Origin: Tridacna crocea
Taxonomy: Eukaryota; Mollusca; Bivalvia; Cardiida; Cardiidae
Reading direction: 5' to 3'
Length of the DNA: 64,000 nucleotides
Assembly (NCBI GenBank): GCA_943736015.1
Contig: OX031065.1
Coordinates: 52,678,992 to 52,742,991, forward strand
Shown here: piece after piece, positions 1 through 10,035 of the stretch
How positions within the stretch are numbered: the first letter of the stretch is position 1
Layout of the letters: each line of letters starts with the position of its first letter
Notes under the pieces: generated by a model
Seen by the model: the letters and a program-made list of their open reading frames with translations, nothing else
Told to the model about the DNA's origin: nothing
Database searches by the model: none
Program-made: the position numbers and the translations under genes

Positions 1-144
1 TGTAGGTAACCGGCATTTTGTCCTTTTTCCACAATGTTTTCAACCTTTCAAAGAACAAAATTTACGTTTTCAAGCATTTTTATTTTGCCGTCTGCAAATG
101 CTTTCAATTTGGACCAGTCAAAAACTTTGTTGGTTGGAGCTAAC
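1..144 (+). mobile_element. TTAA hairpin MITE, type I, cut by window edge
   Basis: The copy starts inside the palindrome (GGTAACCGGCAT) and continues through GTCTGCAAATGC to a degraded right end. Confidence 0.75.
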
Positions 145-164
145 TCTTGTTCAGTCAACCTAAC

Positions 165-292
165 ATTTGACTTGAATTGAAATTGAAAGTACTTGCAGAT
201 CACAAATTAGATTTTGTTGAAGTGATGAAAGGCAATAAAAGATTGTGGGAAAAGGAGAAAAAAATGGTTACCAGCATTTTTCTCCTCTTCTC
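165..292 (-). mobile_element. TTAA hairpin MITE, broken
   Basis: Left part and core of a reversed copy. It stops exactly where the next copy's TTAA begins and does not resume after it. Confidence 0.6.
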
Positions 293-521
293 TTAACCCT
301 TTACCACACAATGACAACTTTTGACGACCTTTGGAAAGAAGCCTTTTGAAAACATTGCGGGAAAAGGAGAAAATGCTGGTAACCAGCATTTTCTCCTTTT
401 CCCACAATGTTTTCTACCCTATCAATAAACATTTGCACTGTTAGAGCCACATTAAAATTGTCGTCTGCAAATGCTTACAATTTGAACATGGCTAAAGTTT
501 TGTTGTCTGGTAAAGGGTTAA
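293..521 (+). mobile_element. TTAA hairpin MITE, type I, intact
   Basis: Full 229-bp copy with TTAA at both ends. The right TTAA (518-521) is also the left TTAA of the next copy. Confidence 0.9.
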
Positions 522-745
522 CCCTTTACCAAACAATCCCTGGTTTTCTGACACTGAGATAGAAGCCTTTTGAAAACATTGTGGGAAAAAGAGAAAATGC
601 TGGTAACCAGTATTTTCTCCTTTTCCTACAATGGTTTCTTTCCTGCTGGAAACAAATTTCAACTATTGACTTACGTTAATTTTGTCGTCTGCAAGTGCTT
701 TCAATTTGGACCAGTCTAAAATTTTGTCGTGTGGGAAAGGGTTGA
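518..745 (+). mobile_element. TTAA hairpin MITE, type I
   Basis: Nearly full copy. Right end mutated to GGGTTGA. Confidence 0.85.
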
Positions 746-964
746 CGTTTCCGAAGCTTCCTACCTCGGGGTAGTTTAAGTTTCCGACTGTTGGTGAAAA
801 ATTAAAGGTAATCCCATGTGAGCTGAGAAGCTTCTTATATCAGCAAGTTTTTACTTATATGTAAATAGTGTATATAGTGTAATGGCTTGCCAGCAATCAT
901 GTTTTGTGATATATTTTATTTTTTCTTGACCTGTAATTGTAATCTTTACCAATGTTTCTTATTC

Positions 965-992
965 ATTTTACCAAACTACAAAATTTAGACTT
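965..992 (-). mobile_element. TTAA hairpin MITE, left-end stub
   Basis: Only the outer end is left (TTTACCAAACTACAAAATTT). It is cut off next to the following copy. Confidence 0.5.
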
Positions 993-994
993 CT

Positions 995-1222
995 TTAAGC
1001 CTTTACCACACCATTTTGACTGTTGACAACCTGAGAAAGAAGCCTATAGAAAACATTGTGGGAAAAGGAGAAAATGCTGGTAACCAGCATTTTCTCCTTT
1101 TCCCACAGTGTTTTCTACCCTTCCTAGAACAAATTTCAGGTTTTAAGTCACCTTTATTTTGTTGTCTGCAAATGCTTTCAGTTTGGACCGGTCTAAAATT
1201 TTCTTGTGTGGTAAAGAGTGAA
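995..1222 (+). mobile_element. TTAA hairpin MITE, type I
   Basis: Full length. The right boundary is mutated to TGAA, which the next copy shares. Confidence 0.87.
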
Positions 1223-1405
1223 GCCTTTACTACACCATTTTGACTGTTAACAACCTGAGGAAGAAGCCAATAGAAAATGTCCGAAAAGAGGAAAATGCTG
1301 GTAACCAGCATTTTCTCCTTTTTCCACAATATTTTCTACCTTATCAAAGTAAAAAAATTATCACATTAACAAGATTTAATTTGTTGTCTGCAGATGCTTT
1401 GAATT
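1219..1405 (+). mobile_element. TTAA hairpin MITE, right end lost
   Basis: Left end and palindrome present. The right end is fused after GAATTTCAATT to the interior of another copy, which suggests recombination between copies. Confidence 0.75.
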
Positions 1406-1409
1406 TCAA

Positions 1410-1643
1410 TTCTGACTTCTAACAACCTGAGGAAGAAGACTATAGAAAACATTAAGGGAAAAGGAGAAAATGCTGGTAACCAGCACTTTCTCCTTTTCCC
1501 ACAATATTTTCTACCTTATCAAAGTCACACAATATTTTCTACCTAATCAAAGTCAGAAATCACATTACCAAGATTTTTTTTTTTTGTCTGCAGATGCCTT
1601 GAATTTGGTCCAGTAAAAATTAATTGTCATTTGGTAAAGACTA
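1410..1643 (+). mobile_element. TTAA hairpin MITE, left end lost, internal duplication
   Basis: Starts inside the left flank. A segment of about 27 bp (CACAATATTTTCTACC...) is repeated directly, right after the palindrome. Confidence 0.75.
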
Positions 1644-1648
1644 AATGA

Positions 1649-1869
1649 TTAACAAGCGACAAAATTTTAGACTTGTCCAAATCAAAAGCATTTGCAGACA
1701 ACAAAATAGAAGTGACTGAAAATTTGAAATTTGTTTTGTGATGGATAGAAAACATTGTGGAAAAAGGAGAAAATGCTGGTTGCCAGCATTTTCTCCTTTT
1801 CCTCCAATGTTTTCAGAAGGCTTCTCTCTCAGCGTCGTATAAAGTTGGGATTGTGTGGTAAAGAGTTAA
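1649..1869 (-). mobile_element. TTAA hairpin MITE, type I, intact
   Basis: TTAA at both ends. The core centre is mutated to GGTTGCC. Confidence 0.88.
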
Positions 1870-2026
1870 TATAAAGTATTGGCAGATGAAAAACTGTAGA
1901 AATAGTCTTTAGAAAGGTAGAAAACAGAGAAAAAAAAGATAAGTATTTTCTCTTTTTTTTTCCACAATGTTTTCATAAGCTTCTGTTTAGCATCAGTAAA
2001 ACTCTGGAATGTGTAGTAAAGGACCG
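1866..2026 (-). mobile_element. TTAA hairpin MITE, decayed
   Basis: Shortened, poorly conserved core with poly-T expansion. Right end GTAGTAAAGGA. Confidence 0.6.
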
Positions 2027-2029
2027 ACT

Positions 2030-2100
2030 CTTTATCAGATGACAAAGACTTAGGCTTGTAGATTTTGAAAGTGTTTACAAACATTGTGGCAAAAGAACGA
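2030..2100 (-). mobile_element. TTAA hairpin MITE, left fragment
   Basis: Decayed left part ending in ACATTGTGGCAAAAG. Confidence 0.45.
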
Positions 2101-2104
2101 ATTA

Positions 2105-2880
2105 CTCATACTAGATTTTTAGCTCTTCTGAGCTCATTGTGGTCAAGGAAAGCTTTTGTGATATGTAGTGTCTGTCGTCCGTTTTTTGTCTTCCTTGTCA
2201 ACTTCTGCTTTCACACTCCAATGACCACACTCATGAAACTTGATCAAAGTGTTTGATCTGATGATACCTTAGCGGAGTTTGAAAAAGGTCATGTAGGGTC
2301 AAAAAATATTTTCTGTCCAATAATTGTGAAAATTGTCAGAATGGTTGTCTTAAGCCTTTACCACACAATCCCTACTTTTCACGACCCTGAGAAAGAAGCC
2401 TTTTGAAAACGTTGTGGGAAAAGAAGAAAATGCTGGTAACCAGCATTTGCTCCTTTTCCCGCAATGTTTTCTTCCCTTCCCAAAAGAAATTTTACATTTT
2501 CAGTCACTTTTATTTTGTCGTCTGCAAATGCTTTCAATTTGGATCAGTCTAAAATTTTGTCCTTTGGTAAAGAGTTAATGATCAATAAGATACGATTGGT
2601 CTCATTGGGTAAATAGGTAAAAAGAAAACTAGGTTTCCATGTCAAATCACGGGAAGACCTTGTCCACACCCTAGAGGCCACATTTTCAGTCCAGTACTCA
2701 TGAAAGGTTCGCAGAATCTTTGTTTTGATAATATCTACAATTAGAAAATAAGCTATATATAGGTTAAAAAGTAGGTCACTGAAAGAAATCCTAGTAAAAG
2801 CTTGTGTACAAGCTTGAGGCCAAATTTTCTCTCAAACACCTCAGGTGAGCAACTTGGGGCCCATCATGGCCCTCTAAGTT
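2105..2880. repeat. Old dispersed repeat split by a MITE
   Basis: Low-complexity, non-coding sequence with phrases such as CATGAAACTTGATC and ATCTACAATTAG. It resembles old bivalve interspersed repeats, but that is recall only. The MITE at 2350-2578 divides it. No gene is seen. Confidence 0.35.
2350..2578 (+). mobile_element. TTAA hairpin MITE, type I, intact
   Basis: 229 bp with TTAA at both ends; several substitutions in the palindrome arms. Confidence 0.9.
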
Positions 2881-2934
2881 TCCCTTAACTGTACACAAAT
2901 TTTGCCTTTACCATTAACCAATCTCAAGTTTTCA

Positions 2935-3152
2935 TTAATTCCTCCAACAAAATCTTAGACTTGTTCAAATTGAGAGCATTTGCAGATGACAATTTCAGTA
3001 TGGCTGAAATAGTGACATAATATTCTTTTAATAGGGTAAACAACATGGCAGGAAAAGGAGTTAACCAGCATTCTTTTCTTTTCCTACAATTTTTTCAAAA
3101 GGTTTCTTTCCCAGGGTGGTTAAAAGTCGGCCTTTGTGCAGTAAATAATTAA
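2935..3152 (-). mobile_element. TTAA hairpin MITE, type I, decayed
   Basis: The palindrome is shortened. Its right end (TTGTGCAGTAAATAATTAAA) runs directly into the 82-bp satellite and matches part of the satellite unit. Confidence 0.7.
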
Positions 3153-3154
3153 AT

Positions 3155-3927
3155 GCAGGATGGTTTGGTAAAAGCCGAGGAACTAAGTTTTAATCACAAA
3201 ACTATTTAATCACATTGTGCAGTAAATGGTCAAAAAGCAGGATGGTTTGGTAAAAGCCAAGGAACTAAGTTTTAATCACATTACTGTTTAATCACATTGT
3301 ACAGTAAAGGGTTAAAAAGCGGGATGGTTTGGTAAGGGCTAAGGAAGTAAGTTTTAATCACATAACTGCTTAATCACATGGTACAATAAAGGGTCATAAT
3401 GTGGAATGGTTTGGTAAAAGCCAAGGAACTAAGTTTTAATCACATAACTATTTGATCACATGGTACAGTAAAGGGTCAAAATGCAGGATGGTTTGGTAAA
3501 GGCTAATGAACTAAGTTTTAATCACATAACTATTTAATCACATTGTACAGTAAAGGGTCAAAAAGCGGGATGGTTTGGTAAAAGCCAAGGAACTAAGTTT
3601 TAATCACATAACTGTTTAACCCATTACCACACAATCCCTACTTTTGACGCCCCTGAGAAAAAAACCTTTAGAAAACATTGTGGGAAAAGGAGAAAATGCT
3701 GGTAACCAGCATTTTCTCCTTTTCCCACAATGTTTTCTACCCTTCACACGACAAATTTCAATTTTTCAGTCACTTTTATTTTGTCGTCTGCAAATGCTTT
3801 CGATTTGGACAATCTTGAAATATTGTGGTTTGATAATGAGTTAATCACATGGTACAGTAAAGGGTCAAACTGCAGAATGGTTTGGTAAGGGCTAAGGAAC
3901 TAAGTTTTAATCACATAACTACCTCAT
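3155..3927. repeat. 82-bp tandem satellite
   Basis: Seven units. The marker GC(A/G)GGATGGTTTGG falls at 3155, 3237, 3319, 3401, 3483, 3565 and 3872. The first five steps are exactly 82. The last is 307, which is 82 plus the 225 bp added by the MITE at 3616-3844. Each unit carries two motifs like MITE ends (GTACAGTAAAGGGT and GGTTTGGTAAAAGCC). Confidence 0.93.
3616..3844 (+). mobile_element. TTAA hairpin MITE, type I, inserted in satellite
   Basis: TTAA copies at 3616-3619 and 3841-3844 bracket 221 bp. Removing 225 bp restores the 82-bp satellite period exactly, which fixes both the element ends and the TTAA target duplication. Confidence 0.95.
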
Positions 3928-4037
3928 AAGATATTATCTTTTCATCATTGGGCATATTTTAATTCCCTTTGTACAGTATCCATTATTTTATGATGTACAT
4001 AACTACTTTTTTCTGTGTACATGTATTTGTCCTTTGT

Positions 4038-4288
4038 TTAAACCTTTCCCAAATGACAAATTTTAGACTTCGAAACTGAAAGAGTTTGCAGACAACAATT
4101 TCAAATTTGTTTAAAATGGCAGAATTTCATATTTGTTTAAAATGCAGAAAGTTCTCGAAATGGGTAGAAAACACTGTGGGAAAAGGAGAAATTGCTTGTT
4201 GCGAGCATTTTCTCGTTTTCCCACAGTGTTTTCAAAAGACTTGTACTACAGACACGTAAATACAAGGGCTTGTTTGGGAAAGGGTTAA
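4038..4288 (-). mobile_element. TTAA hairpin MITE, type IV
   Basis: Ends read CCTTTCCCAAA...TTTGGGAAAGG. The core is of the GAAATTGCTTG kind, with matched arm changes ACACTGTGGG / CCCACAGTGT. A segment of about 23 bp is duplicated in the left flank. Confidence 0.85.
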
Positions 4289-4291
4289 ACC

Positions 4292-4520
4292 TTAACTCTT
4301 TACCAAACGACAAAATTGTAGACTGGTCCAAATTGAAAGCATTTGCAGATGACTCCGTAAAAGTGACAGAAAATTTTAAATTTGTTTTGTGAAAGGTAGA
4401 AAACATTGTGGGAAAAGGAGAAAATGCTGGTTACAAGCATTTTCTCCTTTTCCCACTATGTTTTTAAAGGCTTTCTTTTTCAGGGTTGTCAAAAGTAGGG
4501 ATTTTGCGGTAAAGGGTTAA
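4292..4520 (-). mobile_element. TTAA hairpin MITE, type I, intact
   Basis: 229 bp. Its right TTAA is shared with the next copy, which has the opposite orientation. Confidence 0.9.
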
Positions 4521-4740
4521 ACCTTTACCAACATATCTCTGGTTTTTACGACCCAGAAGAAGAAGGCTTCTGAAAACATCGTGGGGAAAGGAGAAAATGC
4601 TGGTATTCAGCATTTTCTCCTTTTACCACAATGTTTTGTACCATTTAAAGTCAATTTTCTATTTTTGAGTGTCGTTTATTTTGTTCTGCAAATGCTGTCC
4701 ATTTTGATGAGTCTAAAATTTTGACATTTGGTAAAGTTGA
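4517..4740 (+). mobile_element. TTAA hairpin MITE, type I
   Basis: Core centre GGTATTCAG. The right end is degraded to GGTAAAGTTGA. Confidence 0.85.
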
Positions 4741-4976
4741 GAAAGCTGTGCTTGTGTGTCTTTTTGTTCTGTTGGAAAAAAATCAGTTTATATTTTGTCT
4801 TCATTACTTTCTGTAGGTGACTGGTGCTTGCAGTAGACAAGCAAACATTTTCTTTTTTGCTGCATTGTTTGTAAAATGTCTTTGTGAATTAAACTTTGAT
4901 TCATGATCATTGTCCATATCTGTATTAATTTTAACAAGGTTTTTTCATCCTATCCCACACAATCATGATTTGTTAA

Positions 4977-5205
4977 TTAACCCTTTACCACACAAATACG
5001 ACTTTTAACGACCCTGAGAAAGATATTATTTGAAAACATTGTGGTAGAAGGAGAAAATGCTGGTGACCAGCATATTCTCCTTTCTCCACAATGTTTTGTA
5101 ACCAGTCAAAGAAAAATTTGCATTATTGAACCTCATGGAAATTGTGGTATGCAAATGCTTTCAATTTCCATGGGTCTGAAATGATGTTGTGTGGTAAAGG
5201 GTCAA
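4977..5205 (+). mobile_element. TTAA hairpin MITE, type I
   Basis: 229 bp, right boundary TCAA. Confidence 0.88.
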
Positions 5206-5348
5206 GACTGTAATGAAGGAGACTTTCAAAAGCATTATGGGAAAAAAAGAGAAAATATTGGTTACCCACACTTTCTCCTTTTCCCATAGTGTTTGCCATA
5301 GGCCTCATCTACAGGATCATTATCTTAGTACTGTGTCGTGAAGGGTGA
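5206..5348 (-). mobile_element. TTAA hairpin MITE, left end lost
   Basis: Core and right side only, heavily mutated. Confidence 0.55.
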
Positions 5349-5406
5349 GCACTGGCTTGATATTTCATTTGGAGGGATAACCTTTTACCACTGTTTATAA
5401 CTACCC

Positions 5407-5589
5407 TTAACCCTTATATGGCAATTTTAGGCTCTCCCATTTCAGTAGCAAATATCTGATAGAGTGGAAAACATTGTGGGAAAAGGAGAAATTGCTCGTT
5501 ACGAGCAATTTCTCCTTTTTCCCACAATGTTTTCAGAAGCTGTCTGTTGTTGTTACGTCAAAATGAGTATCTATGGCGTAAAGGGTTAA
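5407..5589 (-). mobile_element. TTAA hairpin MITE, type II, shortened
   Basis: Same type as 14683-14911 but with an internal deletion in the flank. The core GAAATTGCTCGTTACGAGCA is intact. Confidence 0.85.
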
Positions 5590-5728
5590 GGAAACGGCAT
5601 TTGAAAATATTGTGGAGAAAGAAGATAATGCTGGAAACTAGTATTTTCTTCTTTTCTCATATAGTTTTCAAAAACCTCTTTTGAGTTGTTAAAACTCGGG
5701 ATCAATAGGTAAAGGGATATACCTTCCA
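5586..5728 (-). mobile_element. TTAA hairpin MITE, decayed fragment
   Basis: Core with diverged arms and a right side. The left half is missing. Confidence 0.55.
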
Positions 5729-5994
5729 AGTTGCACCAATCACCTCGAAAACATTGAGGCAAGAGAAGGCGTTGCATATGGTAATTTGTCATTTATGAAA
5801 AATATAGTTCCTCTTCAGGAAATACCAGTGGAGAGATTACCAGAGAGTTTTGTGCTTGCAAATTGCAAAAATTTTTTATCCCTGATCCTGTAATATAAGT
5901 GAAATGCCGGCCAATTGTCAAAATAAACAAATATTTCTATTTCAAATGTTTTTCTTTTCAGGAAAAGGTATTTCTTATTGGACTGTGTAGATAT

Positions 5995-6046
5995 GAGATC
6001 AGACTGCATGTTCTCTGCAGTCTGATCTTGTTCTATACTGTCTGCT
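5995..6046. repeat. Second hairpin family (ATCAGACTGCA)
   Basis: GATCAGACTGCATG and CTGCAGTCTGATC form an inverted repeat with a short loop. Relatives lie near 20946, 31012, 49744 and 59546. Confidence 0.75.
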
Positions 6047-6074
6047 GAAGGTCCTTGAGTCACGCTTTGTAGCT

Positions 6075-6303
6075 TTAACCCATTACCACACAATCCCTAC
6101 TTTTGACGCCCCTGAGAAAAAAGCCTTTAGAAAACATTGTGGGAAAAGGAGAAAATGCTGGTAACCAGCATTTTCTCCTTTTCCCACAATGTTTTCTACC
6201 CTTCACAAAACAAATTTCAAATTTTCGGTCACTTTTATTTTGTCGTCTGCAAATGCTTTCGATTTGGACAAGCCTAAAATATTGTCGTTTGGTAATGGGT
6301 TAA
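6075..6303 (+). mobile_element. TTAA hairpin MITE, type I (CCCATTACC), intact
   Basis: 229 bp and very close to the copies at 3616, 46126, 47238 and 55108, so probably one of the younger insertions. Confidence 0.93.
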
Positions 6304-6320
6304 GGAAGCCAAGGATATTA

Positions 6321-6490
6321 TTAAGCCTTTGTCAACCATATTCATGAGCTTTGGATATCTGATAGGTTAGACAACATGATGGGAAAAGGAGAAAATGATG
6401 GTTACCTGCATTTTCTCCATTTCCCACAATGTTTTCAAAAGTCTTCTTACCTGGAGTTGTAAAACCCGGGATTGTTTAATAAAGGGTTAA
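6321..6490 (-). mobile_element. TTAA hairpin MITE, internal deletion
   Basis: 170 bp. Both ends are present but much of the left flank is missing. Confidence 0.75.
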
Positions 6491-6627
6491 TTGCTTGGTA
6501 TGAATTTGGTATGAAGTTGTTGGTAGAAGTAATTTAGGTTGTTTGGTAATGTTCTTTTTTCTTCTCTGTATTTTACCCTTAGATTACTAATAGGAACATT
6601 TGCATGCTCAGGCAGCAGGGTTATTAT

Positions 6628-6850
6628 TTAACTCTTTACCAGACGACAAAGTTTTACACTGGTTGAATTTGCAGACGACACTTCAGGTATAGCTGAAATG
6701 ATTGTAGTTGTCTGTGAAAGTGTAGAAAACCTTGTGGGAAAAGGAGAAAATGCTGGTTACCAGCATTTTCACCTTTTCCCACAAGATTTTCCATAGGCTA
6801 TTTATTTCCTCAGGGACATTAAAAGTCGGGATTGTGTGGTAAAGAATTGA
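6628..6850 (-). mobile_element. TTAA hairpin MITE, type I
   Basis: Arms carry a matched change (CCTTGTGGG / CCCACAAG). The right boundary TTGA is shared with the next copy. Confidence 0.85.
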
Positions 6851-6946
6851 CCTGTACCAGACATCCAAAATTTTAGCCTTGTCCAAATTGAAAGCATAAT
6901 TATGCAGATGATAATTTCAGTGAAGCTCAAATGGTGAGCTGTTTCT

Positions 6947-7175
6947 TTAACCCTTTACCCCATAAGGCATTTCCATGGTATCTCTAATGGACCCTAAATG
7001 ACAGCAAGGATGGAGCCATTTCTTATGAGTATATGACACCTTTTTAAAGCATAGAAAAGATTGTGACAAAAGGAGAAATTACTTGTAACGAGCAATTTCA
7101 CCTTTTGCCACAATGTTTTCCAAAGGCTCCTACAGGCAATGCGTAGAAATGAGTATCTATGGAGAAAAGGGTTAA
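6947..7175 (-). mobile_element. TTAA hairpin MITE, type III, nested
   Basis: 229 bp, ends CCCTTTACCCC...GGAGAAAAGGG. It sits in the host copy at CTTTAATAGG; the copy at 2935 keeps the equivalent site unfilled (CTTTTAATAGG). Confidence 0.9.
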
Positions 7176-7246
7176 TAGGCTAGAAAACATTGTTGAAAGG
7201 GATAAAATGTTGGTTACCAACATTTTGTCCTTTTCCCAAAATGTTT

Positions 7247-7476
7247 TTAACCCTTTACCACACAATCCCGACTTTTAACGACCCCGAGAAAAATGCCTTT
7301 TGAAAACATTGTGGCAAAAGGAGAAAATGCAGGTAACCGGCATTTTTCTCCTTTTCCCACAATATTTTCTGCTCTTCCCAAAGTACATTTCAATTTTTCA
7401 GTCATGTTTAATTTGTCGTCTGCAAGTGCTTTCAATTTGGACCAGTCTAAAATTTTGTTGTTTGGTAAAGAGTTAA
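7247..7476 (+). mobile_element. TTAA hairpin MITE, type I, nested
   Basis: Inserted in the host at a TTAA made by mutation of GTTTTCAAAAGG to GTTTTTAAAAGG. Confidence 0.9.
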
Positions 7477-7498
7477 AAGGTCTCTTTCCTGGTGTTGT

Positions 7499-7724
7499 TT
7501 AACCCTTTACCACACAATCCCTACTTTTAACGACCCTGAGAAAGAAGCCTTTAAAAAACTTTGTGGGAAAAGGAGAAAATGCTGGTTACCAGCATTTTCT
7601 CCTTTTCCCACAATGTTTTCTTCTCATATGAAAACTCATTTCATATGAGCCACATTGAAACTGTCATCATCAAATGCTTTCAATTAGGACAGGTCTAAAA
7701 TCTTGTCGTGTGGTAAAGGGTTAA
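7499..7724 (+). mobile_element. TTAA hairpin MITE, type I, nested
   Basis: Inserted at the natural TTAA of the host (GTTAAAAGTCGGG in the consensus). Its right TTAA is shared with the next copy. Confidence 0.9.
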
Positions 7725-7948
7725 ACTTTTTACCACACATCCCTACTTTTGACGACCCCGAGAAGGAAGACTTTTGAAAACTTGTGGAAAAGGAGTAAAT
7801 GCTGATAACCAGCATTTTCTCCTTTTCCCACAATTTTTTTCTTCTCTTTCAGACACAGATCCCAACATCTGAGCTACAATCAGTATCTCTTCTGTGTGTT
7901 CTTTCAATTTGGACCAGTCTAAAATATTGTCGTGTGGTAAAGAGTTAA
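7721..7948 (+). mobile_element. TTAA hairpin MITE, type I, nested
   Basis: The palindrome is weakened and the right flank diverged. After it the host resumes with GTCAGCATTGTGTGGTAAAG. Confidence 0.88.
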
Positions 7949-7974
7949 GTCAGCATTGTGTGGTAAAGGGTTAA

Positions 7975-8346
7975 TGCATTATTCTAGGCAAGGCATTACA
8001 GAATTATGGATCCAGGAAATTCATTTGTCTAACATCTCACCGAATCTTTAACCTTTTCCCAAACGACAAAATTTTAGACTGGTCCAAATTGAAAGCACTC
8101 AAGATGACAAAATAAATGAAACTCAAAAACTAAAATTTGTTTCCTGCATAGTAGAAAACATTGTGGGAAAAGGAGAAAATGCTGGTTACCAGCATTTTCT
8201 CCTTTTCCTACAATGTTTTCAAAAGGTTTTTACTAGGGTCATTAAAAGTCGGGATTGTGTGGTAAAGAGTTAATGCATAATTCTAAGCAAGGCATTACAG
8301 AATTATGGATCCAGGAAATTCATTTAACATCTCACCGAATCTTTAA
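7975..8346. repeat. Direct duplication of 75-80 bp around a MITE site
   Basis: TGCATTATTCTAGGC...CACCGAATCTTTAA at 7975-8051 recurs at 8274-8346. Each copy is followed by a MITE at the same TTAA, but the two MITEs lie in opposite orientation. Confidence 0.85.
8048..8273 (-). mobile_element. TTAA hairpin MITE, type I
   Basis: Nearly full length, TTAA at both ends. Confidence 0.88.
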
Positions 8347-8571
8347 CTCTTTGCCACACTATCCCTACTTTTGACGACCCTGGGAATAAGGCCTTTTGAA
8401 AATATTGTGGGAAAAGGAGAAAATGCTGGTAACCAGCATTTTCTCCTTTTTCCACAATATTTTCTACCCTTCTCAAAGTAAATTTTGATTTTCAACTCAC
8501 TTTTACATTGTTGTCTGCAGATGCTTTCGATTTGGACAAGTCTGAAATTTAGTCGTGTGGTAAAGAGTTAA
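8343..8571 (+). mobile_element. TTAA hairpin MITE, type I, intact
   Basis: 229 bp. Matched arm changes AATATTGTGG / CCACAATATT. Confidence 0.9.
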
Positions 8572-8688
8572 GTAGAATTGTACTTGGACTTCCATGAAAA
8601 AGACGGACTCTGAAAAAGTTTTGACCTAAATGAGCTTATGTGGACTGGGGAAGATGTCATAGGCTGATACCTGGTGCAGATGCATTAA

Positions 8689-8857
8689 TTAACCCATTAC
8701 CACACAGTCCCTACTTTTGATGCCTCTGAGAAAGAAGCCTTTAGAAAACATTGTAGGAAAAGGAGAAAATGCTGGAAACCAGTCACTTTTATTTTGTCAT
8801 CTGCAAATGCTTTCAATTTGGACCAGTCTAAAATATTGTTGTTTGGTAATGGGTTAA
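8689..8857 (+). mobile_element. TTAA hairpin MITE, right arm deleted
   Basis: 169 bp. About 60 bp are gone from the palindrome centre (GCTGGAAACCA) to the GTCAC of the right flank; the ends are intact. Confidence 0.88.
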
Positions 8858-9086
8858 CTCTTTACCAAACAACAATTTTTTAGACTGGTCCAAATTGAAA
8901 CCATTTGAAGACGCAATGAATGTGAATAAATATGTGTAATTAAAATGTGTTTTAGGAAGGGAAGAAAACATTGTGGGAAAAGGAGAAAATGCTGGTTACC
9001 AGCATTTTCTCCTTTTCCCATAATGTTTTCAAAAAGACTTCTTTTTCAGGGTTGTTAAAAGTCGGGATTGTGTGGTAAAGATTTAA
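8854..9086 (-). mobile_element. TTAA hairpin MITE, type I
   Basis: Shares its left TTAA with the previous copy. Confidence 0.88.
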
Positions 9087-9436
9087 GCCTCCTTTTCACA
9101 GACCATGGCTGAGAATTATGTTGCAGTAATCTAGGGGCTAAAAATATCTTTCTCTTTGCAATTTGTACCAAAGACTGCAATGTTAATGTAAAACTGAATA
9201 CATGTAATAAAACATGTTTAATAGCATGTGGAACTATTCTTTGTGTTTTACGATCCTTTGATCTAAATATGCTTTTAAGTCCATGACCAGTTTTTGCCAG
9301 AGAGACAGACTATCTGTAGGATATCTACTGTGCCTTTGAACTGCCATCCTTCCCTGTACATACAGATCCTTCACTTGCTCAACAACTTTGTAAAATCATA
9401 ATGGGAAATAGATAACAAGATGGAGATGCTGTGCGT
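9087..9436. other. No feature recognised
   Basis: AT-rich non-coding sequence with no ORF, RNA or repeat that I can name. Confidence 0.4.
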
Positions 9437-9667
9437 TTGACCCTTTACCAAAGATAATGTTTTTGGACCCAAGTTGAACGCATTTTGTAGATTACAAATT
9501 AAATGTGCGTGTAATTCAAACGATGATTTCTGTCTTTAGAAGGGAAGAAAACATTGTGGGAATAGGAGAAAATGCTGGTGATCAGTATTTTCTACTTTTC
9601 TCACAATGTTTTAAAAGCTCTTTTCTTCAGGCTCTTTGAAACTATAGATTGTGTGGTAAAGGGTAAA
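9437..9667 (-). mobile_element. TTAA hairpin MITE, diverged
   Basis: Full-length layout with boundaries TTGA and GTAA. Many substitutions. Confidence 0.75.
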
Positions 9668-9803
9668 GGCCAGGCTGCATGTTCTTTGTATTCCCGCCTT
9701 TGTTTACGCTATTTACAAATGCAGTGTTAGGGCTTTGAATCTAGAAGGCTGTTTTCAGCAGTGCTTCAGTTATTTTACACCAGCTTGTGGCCTTTCCGCT
9801 ATT

Positions 9804-10035
9804 TTAACCCATTACCACCCACACAATCCCTACTTTCGATACCCCTGAGAAAGAAGCCTATACAAAACATGGTTGGAAAAGGAGAAAATGCTGGTAACCA
9901 GCATTTTCTCCTTTTCCCACCTTGTTTTCGACCCTTCACAAAACAAACTTCAAATTTTCAGTCACTATCATTTTGTCGTCTGCGCATGCTTTTGGTTTGG
10001 ACAAATCTTAATTTTGTCGTTTGGTAATGAGTTAA
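9804..10035 (+). mobile_element. TTAA hairpin MITE, type I (CCCATTACC)
   Basis: Small duplication in the left end (CCACCCACACAA). Shares its right TTAA with the next copy. Confidence 0.9.

Larger units (their letters stand above)
6847..7974 (-). mobile_element. TTAA hairpin MITE split by four younger copies
   Basis: Host pieces are 6847-6950, 7176-7250, 7477-7502 and 7949-7974. Joined, with one TTAA kept per insertion, they give 231 bp in the normal order of a reversed type I copy, close to the family length. The inserts are 6947-7175, 7247-7476, and 7499-7724 with 7721-7948. Confidence 0.85.

Noticed and set aside
3644..3844. Recurrent 60-70 codon ORFs (for example at 3644, 6103, 47238, 53419, 55136, 58641)
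   Set aside because: They are the same stretch of the MITE read through its palindrome, start at non-ATG codons, and are broken in most copies.
3155..3927. CRISPR-like array
   Set aside because: Contiguous 82-bp satellite with no spacers, in eukaryotic DNA.
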